NCBI GenBank assembly: GCA_035527975.1
Contig: DATKZM010000059.1
Span: 29,092-93,091 of the forward strand
Source of the DNA: DATKZM01 sp035527975
GTDB taxonomy: Bacteria; Pseudomonadota; Alphaproteobacteria; JAPULJ01
Direction of reading: 5' to 3'
DNA: 64,000 nt
Within the stretch, counting starts at the first letter, position 1. The number at the start of each line of letters is the position of its first letter. The notes under the pieces are model-generated. The model saw only the letters and a list, made by a program, of their open reading frames with translations, had not been told where the DNA came from and made no database searches. A program made the translations under genes and the position numbers. Shown in pieces: positions 52,127 through 60,752 of this stretch.

Positions 52127-53776
52127 ATGACCGCTCTGCCGACCATTCCCGTATCTGCGGCCCTGGCCGCGCGCGCCGAATTCGAGCGCGGCCGCGCGAT
52201 GGCGCGCGAAGGCAACCGCGACGCGGCGATCGCGGCCTATAGCGCGGCGACCGCCCGCGACCCTGAATACGCCGAGGCGCACAACAACCTGGCCAATCTG
52301 CTGCGCGCGCTGGGCGACACCGAAGACGCAGCCAAGCACTACGAGACAGCGGCCCGATGCAAGCCCGACTACGCGCTGGCGCATTTCAACCTCGCTTGTC
52401 TGCGCCAGACGGCCGGCCAGCACGGCGCGGCGCGTGACGCTTACGGCAAGGCGATCGCGGCCAAGCCCGACTGGGCCGAGCCCCACTACAATCTTGCAAC
52501 GATCGACAGGGAAGCTGGCGACGCCGAGCGGGCGGCGGCAGGATTTCGCCGCGCCGTCACGCTGGATCCCGGCCATGGCGGCGGCTGGAACAATCTGGGC
52601 CTGATGATGCGCCGGCTGGGCCGTCACGCCGAAGCGCTTGCCGCGCATGCACGCTCGATGTCGGCCGACCCGGACAATCCGCGCGCGCGGTTCAATGCCG
52701 GCATGGCGCATCTCACGCTTGGCGGCTTTGAAGCCGGCTGGCCGCTCTACGAAGCGCGCATCGAAATCGCCAGCATCGCCAAGATGGCTGGGCTGCGCAC
52801 GGGCATCCCGCGCTGGCGGGGTGAGCCGCTGGGCCACCGCACGCTGTTGGTCGAGGCCGAGCAGGGCCTGGGCGATACCGTCCAGTTCGTTCGCTACCTG
52901 CCGCTGCTGCGTTCGCGGCGGGGCGCCGAAGACGCCAGCGTCACTTTGGCCTGCGACCGGGCGATGCTGCGCCTGCTCTCCGGATTTCCGGGCGTCGACC
53001 GGCTGCTGGAGAAGCCGCCACGACGGATGCCCTTGCCGCGCGGCCACGACCTTGTCGTCTCGCTGATGAGCCTGCCCGCGATCTTTGAGACCAATGCCGC
53101 GACGATCCCGGCCACCGTCCCCTATCTCCATCCCCACCCTGCGCTGATCGCGCAATGGGCGCCGCGCGTCGATGGGACCGGCGCCGGGGGCTTCAAGGTC
53201 GGTCTCGTCTGGGCCGGCCGGCCGCAGCACGACAACGACCGGAACCGCTCGATAAGCCTGGAGGATATGGCCCCACTGGCGAAGATCCGCGGCGTTGCGC
53301 TCTACAGCCTGCAAAAGGGCCCCGCCGAGGCGGCGCTTGCCGACCCGCCGACGGGCATGAACATCACACCGCTCGGGGGCCGGGCCGCCGATTTCGCCGA
53401 TACCGCTGCCGCCATCGCCAATCTCGACCTCGTCATCAGCGTCGATACCGCGGTGGCGCATCTGGCCGGCGCGCTGGGCAAGCCGGTCTGGACACTTCTG
53501 CCTTACGTGCCCGATTGGCGCTGGTTGCTGGAGCGCGCCGACAGCCCCTGGTATCCGACCATGCAGCTTTTCCGCCAAGCTGAGCCCGGCGACTGGGCAG
53601 GTGTTATAGAGACGGTCGTCAAAACGCTGCGCGCGGAGCTCCGCAAGCGCAAGCCGGCCGCCAAGCGCGCGGCCAAAAGTCCCGTGAAGCCCGCCGCAAA
53701 ACTCACCTCGCACAATATCGCGTCGCTTGAACCGGCATCCCCCAACCCGGTTTCAAAGAACCGCAGCCGTAAATAG
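52127..53776 (+). CDS. TPR protein with glycosyltransferase-9-like C-terminal domain
   Basis: 549 aa. About six TPR units cover 15-215 (for example YETAARCKPDYALAHFNLA). The second half has LLVEAEQGLGDTVQFVRYLP, VGLVWAGRPQHDNDRNRS and VDTAVAHLAGALGKPVWTLLP. This is the arrangement of TPR proteins with a heptosyltransferase-like (GT9) domain. The last 45 residues are Lys, Ala and Pro rich. It may glycosylate surface molecules or proteins. The end overlaps the convergent pdxY by 24 bases. Confidence 0.82.
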   Translation: MTALPTIPVSAALAARAEFERGRAMAREGNRDAAIAAYSAATARDPEYAEAHNNLANLLRALGDTEDAAKHYETAARCKPDYALAHFNLACLRQTAGQHGAARDAYGKAIAAKPDWAEPHYNLATIDREAGDAERAAAGFRRAVTLDPGHGGGWNNLGLMMRRLGRHAEALAAHARSMSADPDNPRARFNAGMAHLTLGGFEAGWPLYEARIEIASIAKMAGLRTGIPRWRGEPLGHRTLLVEAEQGLGDTVQFVRYLPLLRSRRGAEDASVTLACDRAMLRLLSGFPGVDRLLEKPPRRMPLPRGHDLVVSLMSLPAIFETNAATIPATVPYLHPHPALIAQWAPRVDGTGAGGFKVGLVWAGRPQHDNDRNRSISLEDMAPLAKIRGVALYSLQKGPAEAALADPPTGMNITPLGGRAADFADTAAAIANLDLVISVDTAVAHLAGALGKPVWTLLPYVPDWRWLLERADSPWYPTMQLFRQAEPGDWAGVIETVVKTLRAELRKRKPAAKRAAKSPVKPAAKLTSHNIASLEPASPNPVSKNRSRK

Positions 53777-54589
53777 CCGGCTCGGCGCGATCAGCTCGTC
53801 CTGGGCCGCGGCCAGCGCAAGGGCATCGCCGCCGACCTGCGCCGTCACCGCGAACACCCCGTAGACCGCCGAGACGGTGTGTTCCAGCGCCGCAGCGACA
53901 TCGGCGGTGGCGAGCAGACGGTCGAGGAAGACGGCGTTGAAGAGGTCGCCGGCACCATAAGACGGCGCCGCCACACGCGGCGAGCGGACGATCCAGGCAC
54001 CCTCATGGCTGAGTGCCATCGTTGCCAGGGTCGCGCCCTCCGCGATGCCGGTTGCCACGACGACAGCCGGACCTTTGGCGAGCAGCGCGGTTGCCGCATC
54101 GCGCGGATTGGAGAATGAGCGCGCCGCGTGCCCGGCGAGCAACCCGATCTCGAAATCATTGCCGATCACGATGTCGGCGAGCGGCAGCGCCTGCCCGCGA
54201 AAAAATTCCAGCAATCCCTCGGCAACATAGATACCGCTCTGCCGGTCACCCATCACCGGATCGAGGCAGTAAACCGCCTGCGGGTTCGCCGCCTTGGCTT
54301 GCGCCACCGCGTCGAGAACCACCGGACCGGTCTCCGGCGCGCCGAGATAACCCGAAAGCACCGCCTCGCAGCGTGAGAACGCGCCGCGCTCGGCAATCCC
54401 CGCGATCAGCGCCGCGACCTCGCCCGCCGGCACGACCCGCCCGCGATACGCCCCATAGGCGGGATGGTTGCTGAGGTCGACCGTGTTGATCGGCCAAACC
54501 TCATGGCCCAGGCGCTCGAGCGCAAACACCGCGAGCCGGTTCCCGACCCGCCCATAGGCGACATGCGACTGGATCGAGAGTATTGCCAT
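53753..54589 (-). CDS. pdxY: Pyridoxal kinase
   Basis: 278 aa, the PdxY/PdxK size. ILSIQSHVAYGRVGN opens, GYLGAPETGP and DPVMGDRQSGIYV follow, and YGAGDLFNAVFLDRLL is the ribokinase-family anion hole with the catalytic Asp (GAGD). It phosphorylates pyridoxal in vitamin B6 salvage. It converges on the TPR-glycosyltransferase gene with a 24-base overlap and is divergent from the lyase gene at 54703. Confidence 0.92.
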   Translation of the reverse strand: MAILSIQSHVAYGRVGNRLAVFALERLGHEVWPINTVDLSNHPAYGAYRGRVVPAGEVAALIAGIAERGAFSRCEAVLSGYLGAPETGPVVLDAVAQAKAANPQAVYCLDPVMGDRQSGIYVAEGLLEFFRGQALPLADIVIGNDFEIGLLAGHAARSFSNPRDAATALLAKGPAVVVATGIAEGATLATMALSHEGAWIVRSPRVAAPSYGAGDLFNAVFLDRLLATADVAAALEHTVSAVYGVFAVTAQVGGDALALAAAQDELIAPSRLFTAAVL

Positions 54590-54702
54590 CGCCGCCCGGT
54601 GCTCGCTCAGGGTGAACTCAGAGTGTCTCGCCAGCTTGCCACGGCGGCGGCGTTGTTTTAAGGCTCACGCCGCCCCACCGCCGCGAGCGAAAGGATCCTT
54701 CC

Positions 54703-55587
54703 ATGGGCCACGCCGTCCGACCGCGCCGCAGCGTCCTTTATATGCCGGGCTCCAACGCCCGCGCGCTGGAAAAAGCGCAAGGCCTGCCCGCCGACGCCCT
54801 CATTCTTGATTTGGAGGACGCCGTCGCCCCCGACGCCAAGGAAGCCGCGCGTGCCCAGGTCGTCGAGGCGGCTGGCTCCGGCGCCTACGGCAAGCGCGCG
54901 GTGGCGATCCGGACAAACGGCCTCGACACGCCCTGGGGCGAGGACGATATCGCCGCCGCAGCCGGCTCCGGCGCCGACGCGGTGCTGCTGCCCAAGGTCG
55001 AAAATGCGGCGATGGTCGGCCAGGCCGAGGCCATCATGGCGGCCAACGGCGCGCCGGACGACCAGGTGATCTGGTGCATGATGGAGACCCCGCTCGGCAT
55101 TCTTCACGCCGAGGCGATCGCCGGCGCCAGCCCGCGCCTGGACTGCCTGGTCATGGGCACCTCCGATCTCGCCAAGGATTTGCATGCCGCGCACACGCCC
55201 GAACGCCTGCCGATGCTGACCAGCCTCGGCCTGTGCCTGCTCGCCGCCCGCGCCCACGGCATCGCCATCGTCGACGGCGTTCATCTCAACCTTGAAGACA
55301 ATGAGGGGCTGGCAACGGCCTGCCGGCAGGGCGCCGAGCTCGGCTTCGACGGCAAGACGCTCATCCATCCGCGCCAGATCGAGGCCGCCAACCAGATCTT
55401 CGGTCCGGCCGAGCACGAGGTCGCCGAGGCTTACGCGATCATCGCCGCCTTCGAGGATGCCCAGGCGCAAGGCAAGGGCGTCGTGGTGGTTGACGGCAAG
55501 CTGATCGAGAACCTCCATGTCGAGGGCGCGCAACGCCTGATCGCGCTCGCCGACGCTATCGCGGAAATGGAGGGCGCAGCGAGCTGA
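54703..55587 (+). CDS. mcl2: (3S)-malyl-CoA thioesterase / HpcH-HpaI (CitE-like) lyase
   Basis: 294 aa. RRSVLYMPGSNARALEKAQ, ALILDLEDAVAPDAK, LLPKVENAAMVGQAE, WCMMETPLGI and GFDGKTLIHPRQIEAANQIF are the CitE-type barrel motifs with the metal ligands Glu and Asp. The short form with VVDGKLIENLHVEGA at the end fits the Mcl2 malyl-CoA thioesterase of the ethylmalonyl-CoA pathway better than the longer malyl-CoA lyase Mcl1; the distinction is by recall. mch lies 7 kb away. Confidence 0.82.
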   Translation: MGHAVRPRRSVLYMPGSNARALEKAQGLPADALILDLEDAVAPDAKEAARAQVVEAAGSGAYGKRAVAIRTNGLDTPWGEDDIAAAAGSGADAVLLPKVENAAMVGQAEAIMAANGAPDDQVIWCMMETPLGILHAEAIAGASPRLDCLVMGTSDLAKDLHAAHTPERLPMLTSLGLCLLAARAHGIAIVDGVHLNLEDNEGLATACRQGAELGFDGKTLIHPRQIEAANQIFGPAEHEVAEAYAIIAAFEDAQAQGKGVVVVDGKLIENLHVEGAQRLIALADAIAEMEGAAS

Positions 55588-55590
55588 TAG

Positions 55591-55765
55591 CCCCTCGCCC
55601 GCTTGCGGGAGAGGGTGGAACGCCCGCGAGGGCGGGCCGGGTGAGGGCCGCGCAAGCAAAGCAATTCTCGGAAAGCGCCGGGTTCGGCTTCGATGTCCGA
55701 AGCCCTCACCCTCCCACGGCCTGCGGCCGCGGGCCCCTCCCTCTCCCGCTTGCGGGAGAGGGGAT
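55591..55765. repeat. Inverted CTCTCCCGC-type repeat block between mcl2 and leuB
   Basis: CCCTCGCCCGCTTGCGGGAG (55592-55611) near the left end and CTCTCCCGCTTGCGGGAGAG (55742-55761) at the right end are each palindromic, with GGGTGAGGG/CCCTCACCC arms between them that also pair. The block spans the whole 178-base gap between two convergent genes. It is the same family as 15340-15367 and belongs to the dispersed repeats found in many alphaproteobacteria. Confidence 0.75.
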
Positions 55766-56884
55766 TTACCCCACCAACTTGTCGAGCTCGCGAAGCAGTG
55801 TGTCGCCCATCACGTCGGTCGAGACCCTGGCTTTGCCCGGCTGCATGATGTCGGCGGTACGCATGCCGCTGGCGAGCACATTGTCCACCGCCTGCTCGAC
55901 CAGATCGGCATCCTCCGGCGCATCGAAGGAATAGCGCAGCGCCATCGCGAATGAGAGCAAGGTCGCGATCGGGTTGGCGAGGTTCTTGCCCGTGATATCG
56001 GGGGCCGAGCCATGCACCGGCTCGTAGAGCGCATGGCGCTTGCCGGTGGTCTCGTCGACTGCGCCCAGGCTCGCCGATGGCAGCATGCCGAGCGAGCCGG
56101 TCAGCATCGCCGCCACATCCGACAGCATGTCGCCGAACAGATTGTCGGTGACGATCACGTCGAACTGCTTGGGATTGCGCACCAGCTGCATGCCGCAATT
56201 GTCGGCCAGCATGTGCTCGAACTCGACATCGGGGAACTCGTCCTTGGCAATACGCCCGGCGATCTCGCGCCAGAAGGCGCCGGTCTCCATGACGTTCGAT
56301 TTCTCGGTCGAGGTCACCTTGTTGCGCCGCTTGCGCGCCAGCTCGAAGCCGACCCGCACGATGCGCTCGATCTCGGGCTCGGTGTAGCTCTGCGTGTCGA
56401 CGGCCCGGCGCGTGCCGTCGGGCAGGGTCTCCACGCCGCGCGGCTCGCCGAAATAGACCCCGCTGGTGAGCTCGCGGAGGATCATGATGTCGAGCCCCTC
56501 GACCACCTCGCGCTTCAACGTCGAGGCATCGGCGAGCGCCTCGAAGACGAGGGCGGGCCGCAGATTGGCAAAAAGGTCGAGGTCCTTGCGCAGACGCAGC
56601 AAGCCCGCTTCGGGGCGCTGCTCACGCGGCACCTTGTTGTCCCATTTGGGTCCGCCCGCCGCGCCGAACAACACCGCGTCGGCCGCGAAGGCAGCCTCCA
56701 TGGTCTCGTCGCGGATCGAAACGCCGTGGGCGTCGTAGCAGGCGCCGCCGACCAGATCCTCCTCAATGTCGAAGCTTATGGTCCGCTTCTTGCCGAGCCA
56801 GTCGATCACCCGCCGGACTTGTGTCATCACCTCCGGGCCGATACCGTCGCCCGGCAGGATGAGTAACTTTCGATTCGAAGCCAT
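55766..56884 (-). CDS. leuB: 3-isopropylmalate dehydrogenase
   Basis: 372 aa. LLILPGDGIGPEVM opens. ILRELTSGVYFGEPRG and the substrate-binding Arg region, VTSTEKSNVMETGAFWRE and the cofactor loop EPVHGSAPDITGKNLANPIA are typical of LeuB. It oxidises 3-isopropylmalate in leucine synthesis. leuD lies 136 bases upstream on the same strand. Confidence 0.97.
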   Translation of the reverse strand: MASNRKLLILPGDGIGPEVMTQVRRVIDWLGKKRTISFDIEEDLVGGACYDAHGVSIRDETMEAAFAADAVLFGAAGGPKWDNKVPREQRPEAGLLRLRKDLDLFANLRPALVFEALADASTLKREVVEGLDIMILRELTSGVYFGEPRGVETLPDGTRRAVDTQSYTEPEIERIVRVGFELARKRRNKVTSTEKSNVMETGAFWREIAGRIAKDEFPDVEFEHMLADNCGMQLVRNPKQFDVIVTDNLFGDMLSDVAAMLTGSLGMLPSASLGAVDETTGKRHALYEPVHGSAPDITGKNLANPIATLLSFAMALRYSFDAPEDADLVEQAVDNVLASGMRTADIMQPGKARVSTDVMGDTLLRELDKLVG

Positions 56885-57020
56885 ACGCCGCTACCCTTGT
56901 TCGGTTATTGGTGAAGGTGCGCGCCCTCGTCGCCGTTCTCGATATCGACGATCCTGGCAAAGACCCGCCCCCTCGTGGTCGATCCCCCCGGATGACCCAT
57001 ATTCCGTCCGCCCAGCCCGA

Positions 57021-57629
57021 TCAGTAGAGCCAGGGTTGCTCGACTTTTTGGCGATTTTCGTACGTATCGACGGTGGCCGCCTTCTCCATCGTCAGGCCGA
57101 CATCGTCGAGCCCGTTGAGCAAACAATGCTTGCGGAAGCTGTCGACCTCGAAGGCAATGGTCTGTCCATCGGGCCGGGTAATTTCCTGGCTCTCCAGATC
57201 GACGGTGACGATCGCATTGGCGCCCTTTTCGGCGTCTTCCATCAGCGCGTCTATCTGCTCCTGCGGCAGCACGATCGGCAGGACGCCGTTCTTGAGGCAG
57301 TTGTTGAAAAAAATATCGGCGAATGACGGCGCGATAACGCAGCGGATGCCGAAATCGAGCAGCGACCAGGGCGCGTGCTCGCGTGACGACCCGCAGCCGA
57401 AATTCTCACCCGCGACCAGGATCGCGGCCTTCCGATAAGGCTCCTTGTTGAGCACGAAATCGGGGATCTCCGATCCATCGTCCGCGTAGCGCATCTCGGT
57501 AAAAAGATGCTTGCCGAGACCCTTGCGGGTCAGCGTCTTCAGGAACTGTTTGGGGATGATCGCGTCGGTATCGACGTTGATCATCGGCAATGGGGCGGCC
57601 ACGCCCCTGAGGCTGGTGAATTTGTCCAT
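57021..57629 (-). CDS. leuD: 3-isopropylmalate dehydratase small subunit
   Basis: 202 aa from the ATG at 57629. FTSLRGVAAPLPMINVDTDAI, ILVAGENFGCGSSREHAPW and IFFNNCLKNGVLPIVLP are the small-subunit signatures. With LeuC it isomerises 2-isopropylmalate. The frame is open to 57734, but those residues do not belong to the family. The large subunit gene lies 1.6 kb upstream beyond two plus-strand FHA genes, so leuC and leuD are split. Confidence 0.96.
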   Translation of the reverse strand: MDKFTSLRGVAAPLPMINVDTDAIIPKQFLKTLTRKGLGKHLFTEMRYADDGSEIPDFVLNKEPYRKAAILVAGENFGCGSSREHAPWSLLDFGIRCVIAPSFADIFFNNCLKNGVLPIVLPQEQIDALMEDAEKGANAIVTVDLESQEITRPDGQTIAFEVDSFRKHCLLNGLDDVGLTMEKAATVDTYENRQKVEQPWLY

Positions 57630-57893
57630 GCTCCGCACCCCGGGATTATCAGCGGAATAACGTCGCCAAACGGCGAAACGAGCCCATGGTGTTAGCATGC
57701 CGGGCGGTGCCACGCCACCGCTCCAGACGTGCAAGAAAGATGTCCAAATCGCGCCGTGTACCGGCGTAACTTATGCGATCCGGCCATGGCTGTGGCAGCG
57801 AAGGCCTTGCCGGGAGCCGCGATCGGTGATCGAATCCGCCCGGCCGCAATTCAATCCGTTCCATCCACAAAGGCCTCGCCGGGCGCAGACACC

Positions 57894-58736
57894 ATGGCCA
57901 CTCCCGCAAGACTCAGCATTGGACGCGGACAGGGGAACGACGTGGTGGTCGATCATCCCTCGGTCTCGCGCAACCACGCGGAGATGCAGAGAAACGACGA
58001 CGGCAGTTTCGATATCTTCGACAGAGAATCCTCCGTCGGCACCTTCGCGCTGCATGAAGGCCGCTGGGTGCAGTTCGAGCACGCCACCGTCGGTCCCGAC
58101 GAAACGATCCGGCTCGGCGAGTTCGAGAGCACACCGACACTGCTTTTGGCCGCCTACCGCGATCCCTTCGATCGCACCACCGAACGCGGGCCCAAACCCC
58201 TGCAAACCCGCCGCGAGGCCAGCCGCGAGCTTGGCTCGGAGGGACCCGCGGGGACGCCGAACCCACAGCCGCCGCCAGGAACGCCGCCGCCCGAAGCGCT
58301 GCCGGCCGACGCTTTTCGCCCACCTGAAACCTCGCGCCCGGTGTCCCAGCCACAGCGCCGCGCGGCGCCGCCGCCGACGGTCGCCAAGGCGCCGCCCATG
58401 CCGGCGCCTGCCGCGGCGGGCGAACCGGCCGCGCCATCTGCCCTCACCCCCGCCGGAGGCGGCGGGGCAAAGTCGCTACTGGTCGCCTATCTCCTGTGGT
58501 TTTTCCTCGGCGGCCTCGGCGCCCACCGCTTTTATCTCGGCGCCTACATCACCGGGGCGGTGCAATCGGTCTTCCTCTTGGGCGGCGTCGGACTGATGCT
58601 GATGGGCGAAGGATCGGCCGGCTGGTTCATCGGCACGGTTCCCCTCACGCTGCTTGGCCTTTGGTGGCTGGTCGACGCGTTCCTGACCAACGACATGGTC
58701 AAGAAGCGCAATGCGGCCGCGTCTACATCGGCGTGA
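57894..58736 (+). CDS. FHA-domain protein with C-terminal TM2 domain
   Basis: 280 aa from the ATG at 57894. An FHA domain spans 7-85 (IGRGQGNDVVVD, SVSRNHAEM). The canonical SSNGT is replaced by SSVGTF, so the usual Asn is Val. A long Pro and Ala rich linker follows (about 105-190). A TM2 domain (KSLLVAYLLWFFLGGLGAHRF, then LGAYITGAVQ) with two spans ends the protein. It ties a membrane module to a phosphopeptide-like domain. It is inserted between leuD and leuC together with the next FHA gene. Confidence 0.85.
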   Translation: MATPARLSIGRGQGNDVVVDHPSVSRNHAEMQRNDDGSFDIFDRESSVGTFALHEGRWVQFEHATVGPDETIRLGEFESTPTLLLAAYRDPFDRTTERGPKPLQTRREASRELGSEGPAGTPNPQPPPGTPPPEALPADAFRPPETSRPVSQPQRRAAPPPTVAKAPPMPAPAAAGEPAAPSALTPAGGGGAKSLLVAYLLWFFLGGLGAHRFYLGAYITGAVQSVFLLGGVGLMLMGEGSAGWFIGTVPLTLLGLWWLVDAFLTNDMVKKRNAAASTSA

Positions 58737-58851
58737 CGACTGGCCGATCGTCGCCTAAAAGGCCTCAAATCCTTAATGAATTGTTAGCCGCTCATGCTCC
58801 AGGCTCGGTCTGCTGCCCTCATCAGGGCCCGCAGATACGATCGGAGCGGCC

Positions 58852-59196
58852 ATGGAATGCTACCGCGTCGGACGGTCGAGCGAGAACGACATCGTCCTCA
58901 ACAACGTTACGGTCTCGCGCCACCATGCCGAGGTGCGCTGCCGGTCCGACGGGCTCTACGACGTCATCGATCTCGATTCGACGGTCGGCAGTTATGTCCT
59001 GATGGATGGCCAGTGGGTGCAGTTCGCGCAAGTCACCGTCGAGCCCGACGAGCCGTTGCGGCTGGGTGAGCACAAGGCCACCATCGCGCGCCTGCTGACC
59101 GGCGGCGACCCGCTGTCACGCGTCACGGTGCCGACGCTGAAAGACGTGCCCGAGCTGGCCAGGCTCGTGACCGAGAGCGATATCGGCCAGCGCTAG
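58852..59196 (+). CDS. Stand-alone FHA-domain protein
   Basis: 114 aa. YRVGRSSENDIVLNN, VSRHHAEV and DSTVGSY follow the FHA order, again with Val in place of the canonical Asn. The shared downstream pattern GQWVQFAQVTVEPDEPLRLG matches the FHA-TM2 protein encoded just upstream. It is cytoplasmic, without membrane span, and ends 20 bases before the convergent leuC stop. Upstream, GGAGCGG is a weak ribosome site. Confidence 0.83.
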   Translation: MECYRVGRSSENDIVLNNVTVSRHHAEVRCRSDGLYDVIDLDSTVGSYVLMDGQWVQFAQVTVEPDEPLRLGEHKATIARLLTGGDPLSRVTVPTLKDVPELARLVTESDIGQR

Positions 59197-59216
59197 GGTT
59201 CGGCGATCGACCGCGC

Positions 59217-60623
59217 CTACGAAAGATCCCGAACATCCGTCAGCGTACCGGTGACGGCTGCGGCCGCCGCCATCGCCGGTGAGACCAGGTGGGTGCGCCC
59301 GCCGCGCCCCTGCCGGCCTTCGAAGTTCCGGTTGGACGTCGAGGCGCATCGCTCGCCCGGCTCCAGGCGGTCGGCATTCATCGCCAGGCACATCGAGCAG
59401 CCCGGCTCGCGCCAGTCGAAGCCCGCCTCACGCAACACCGCGTCGAGCCCTTCTTGCTCGGCCTGCGCCTTCACCAGCCCCGATCCCGGCACCACCATGG
59501 CGTAGACGCCCTCGGCGACATGGCGCCCCTTGGCGACTTCGGCGGCGGCGCGGATATCCTCGATACGGCCGTTCGTGCACGAGCCGATGAAGACCTTGTC
59601 GATCGGGACCTGCCTGAGCGGCGTTCCCGGTGTGAGGCCCATGTATTTGAGCGACCGGACGATCTGTTCGCGTTTGCCAGCATCGTCGAACGAGGCGGGA
59701 TCGGGAACCGCGCCGGTGATCGGCGCCACGTCCTCGGGGCTGGTTCCCCAGGTAACCTGCGGGACGATGTCGTTCGCATTCAAGGTCACCTCGGTCTCGT
59801 ACGTCGCGCCCTCATCGCTCGGCAGCGTCTTCCAATACGCCACCGCCTGTTCGTAAGCGCCGCCCTTGGGCGCCATCGGCCGGCCCTTCACATAGTCGAA
59901 GGTCGTCTCGTCGGGCGCCACCAGGCCGGCGCGCGCGCCGCCCTCGATCGACATGTTGCACACCGTCATGCGCCCTTCCATCGAGAGTGCGCGCACCGCC
60001 TCGCCGGCATATTCGATGACATGGCCGGTGCCCCCGGCGGTGCCGATCCTGCCGATGATGGCGAGGATCATGTCCTTGGCGGTAACGCCCAGCGGCAGCG
60101 CGCCATCGACGGTGACACGCATGTTCTTGAAGGGCCGCATCAACAGCGTCTGGGTGGCCAGCACGTGCTCGACCTCCGACGTGCCGATGCCGAGCGCGAA
60201 GGCCCCGAAGGCGCCGTGCGTGGCCGTATGCGAGTCGCCGCAGGCCATGGTCACGCCGGGCAGCGTGAAGCCCTGCTCGGGACCGATGATGTGGACGATG
60301 CCCTGGCGCACATCGTCCATGTCGTAATAGGGCACGCCGAACTCGGCGCAGTTGTCGCGCAAGGCCTCGACCTGGATCCGCGAATCCTCGTCTTCGATCC
60401 CCAGGGCGCGGTCGGAGGTCGGCACGTTGTGGTCGGCGACCGCCAACGTCGCGTCAGGCCGGCGCACCTTGCGCCCGGCCATGCGCAGCCCCTCGAAGGC
60501 CTGCGGGCTGGTGACCTCATGCACGAGATGACGGTCGATATAGATGAGGCAAGTGCCGTCGTCCTGCCGGTCGACCAGATGGCCGTCCCAGATCTTGTCG
60601 AACAGCGTGCGTGGTTTTGCCAT
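59217..60623 (-). CDS. leuC: 3-isopropylmalate dehydratase large subunit
   Basis: 468 aa. TLFDKIWDGHLV opens. The [4Fe-4S] ligands lie in IGSCTNGRIEDI and the GCSMCLAMN motif. TATHGAFGAFALGIGTSEVEH is the aconitase-type block. It pairs with LeuD. The gene is on the minus strand, 21 bases from the convergent FHA gene, and about 130 bases from the NUDIX gene stop. Confidence 0.97.
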   Translation of the reverse strand: MAKPRTLFDKIWDGHLVDRQDDGTCLIYIDRHLVHEVTSPQAFEGLRMAGRKVRRPDATLAVADHNVPTSDRALGIEDEDSRIQVEALRDNCAEFGVPYYDMDDVRQGIVHIIGPEQGFTLPGVTMACGDSHTATHGAFGAFALGIGTSEVEHVLATQTLLMRPFKNMRVTVDGALPLGVTAKDMILAIIGRIGTAGGTGHVIEYAGEAVRALSMEGRMTVCNMSIEGGARAGLVAPDETTFDYVKGRPMAPKGGAYEQAVAYWKTLPSDEGATYETEVTLNANDIVPQVTWGTSPEDVAPITGAVPDPASFDDAGKREQIVRSLKYMGLTPGTPLRQVPIDKVFIGSCTNGRIEDIRAAAEVAKGRHVAEGVYAMVVPGSGLVKAQAEQEGLDAVLREAGFDWREPGCSMCLAMNADRLEPGERCASTSNRNFEGRQGRGGRTHLVSPAMAAAAAVTGTLTDVRDLS

Positions 60624-60752
60624 GTCGTCAGGTCCCGTATCGCTTCAGCATAGATGTGATATCGCGCGGGATCGCCGACAACCCGGTCCCCCGCAAGCGG
60701 CGCTAGAGGTAGCCCCTCCGCCCCGTACGATCAATCGCCAAGCTTGGTTTCG

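Noticed and set aside
51215..53713. 832-codon minus-strand frame through the TPR-glycosyltransferase gene
   Set aside because: Antisense shadow; the plus-strand TPR and GT9 motifs are coherent while the minus translation has none.
59289..60653. 454-codon plus frame across leuC
   Set aside because: Antisense to leuC, whose cluster-binding motifs are intact.
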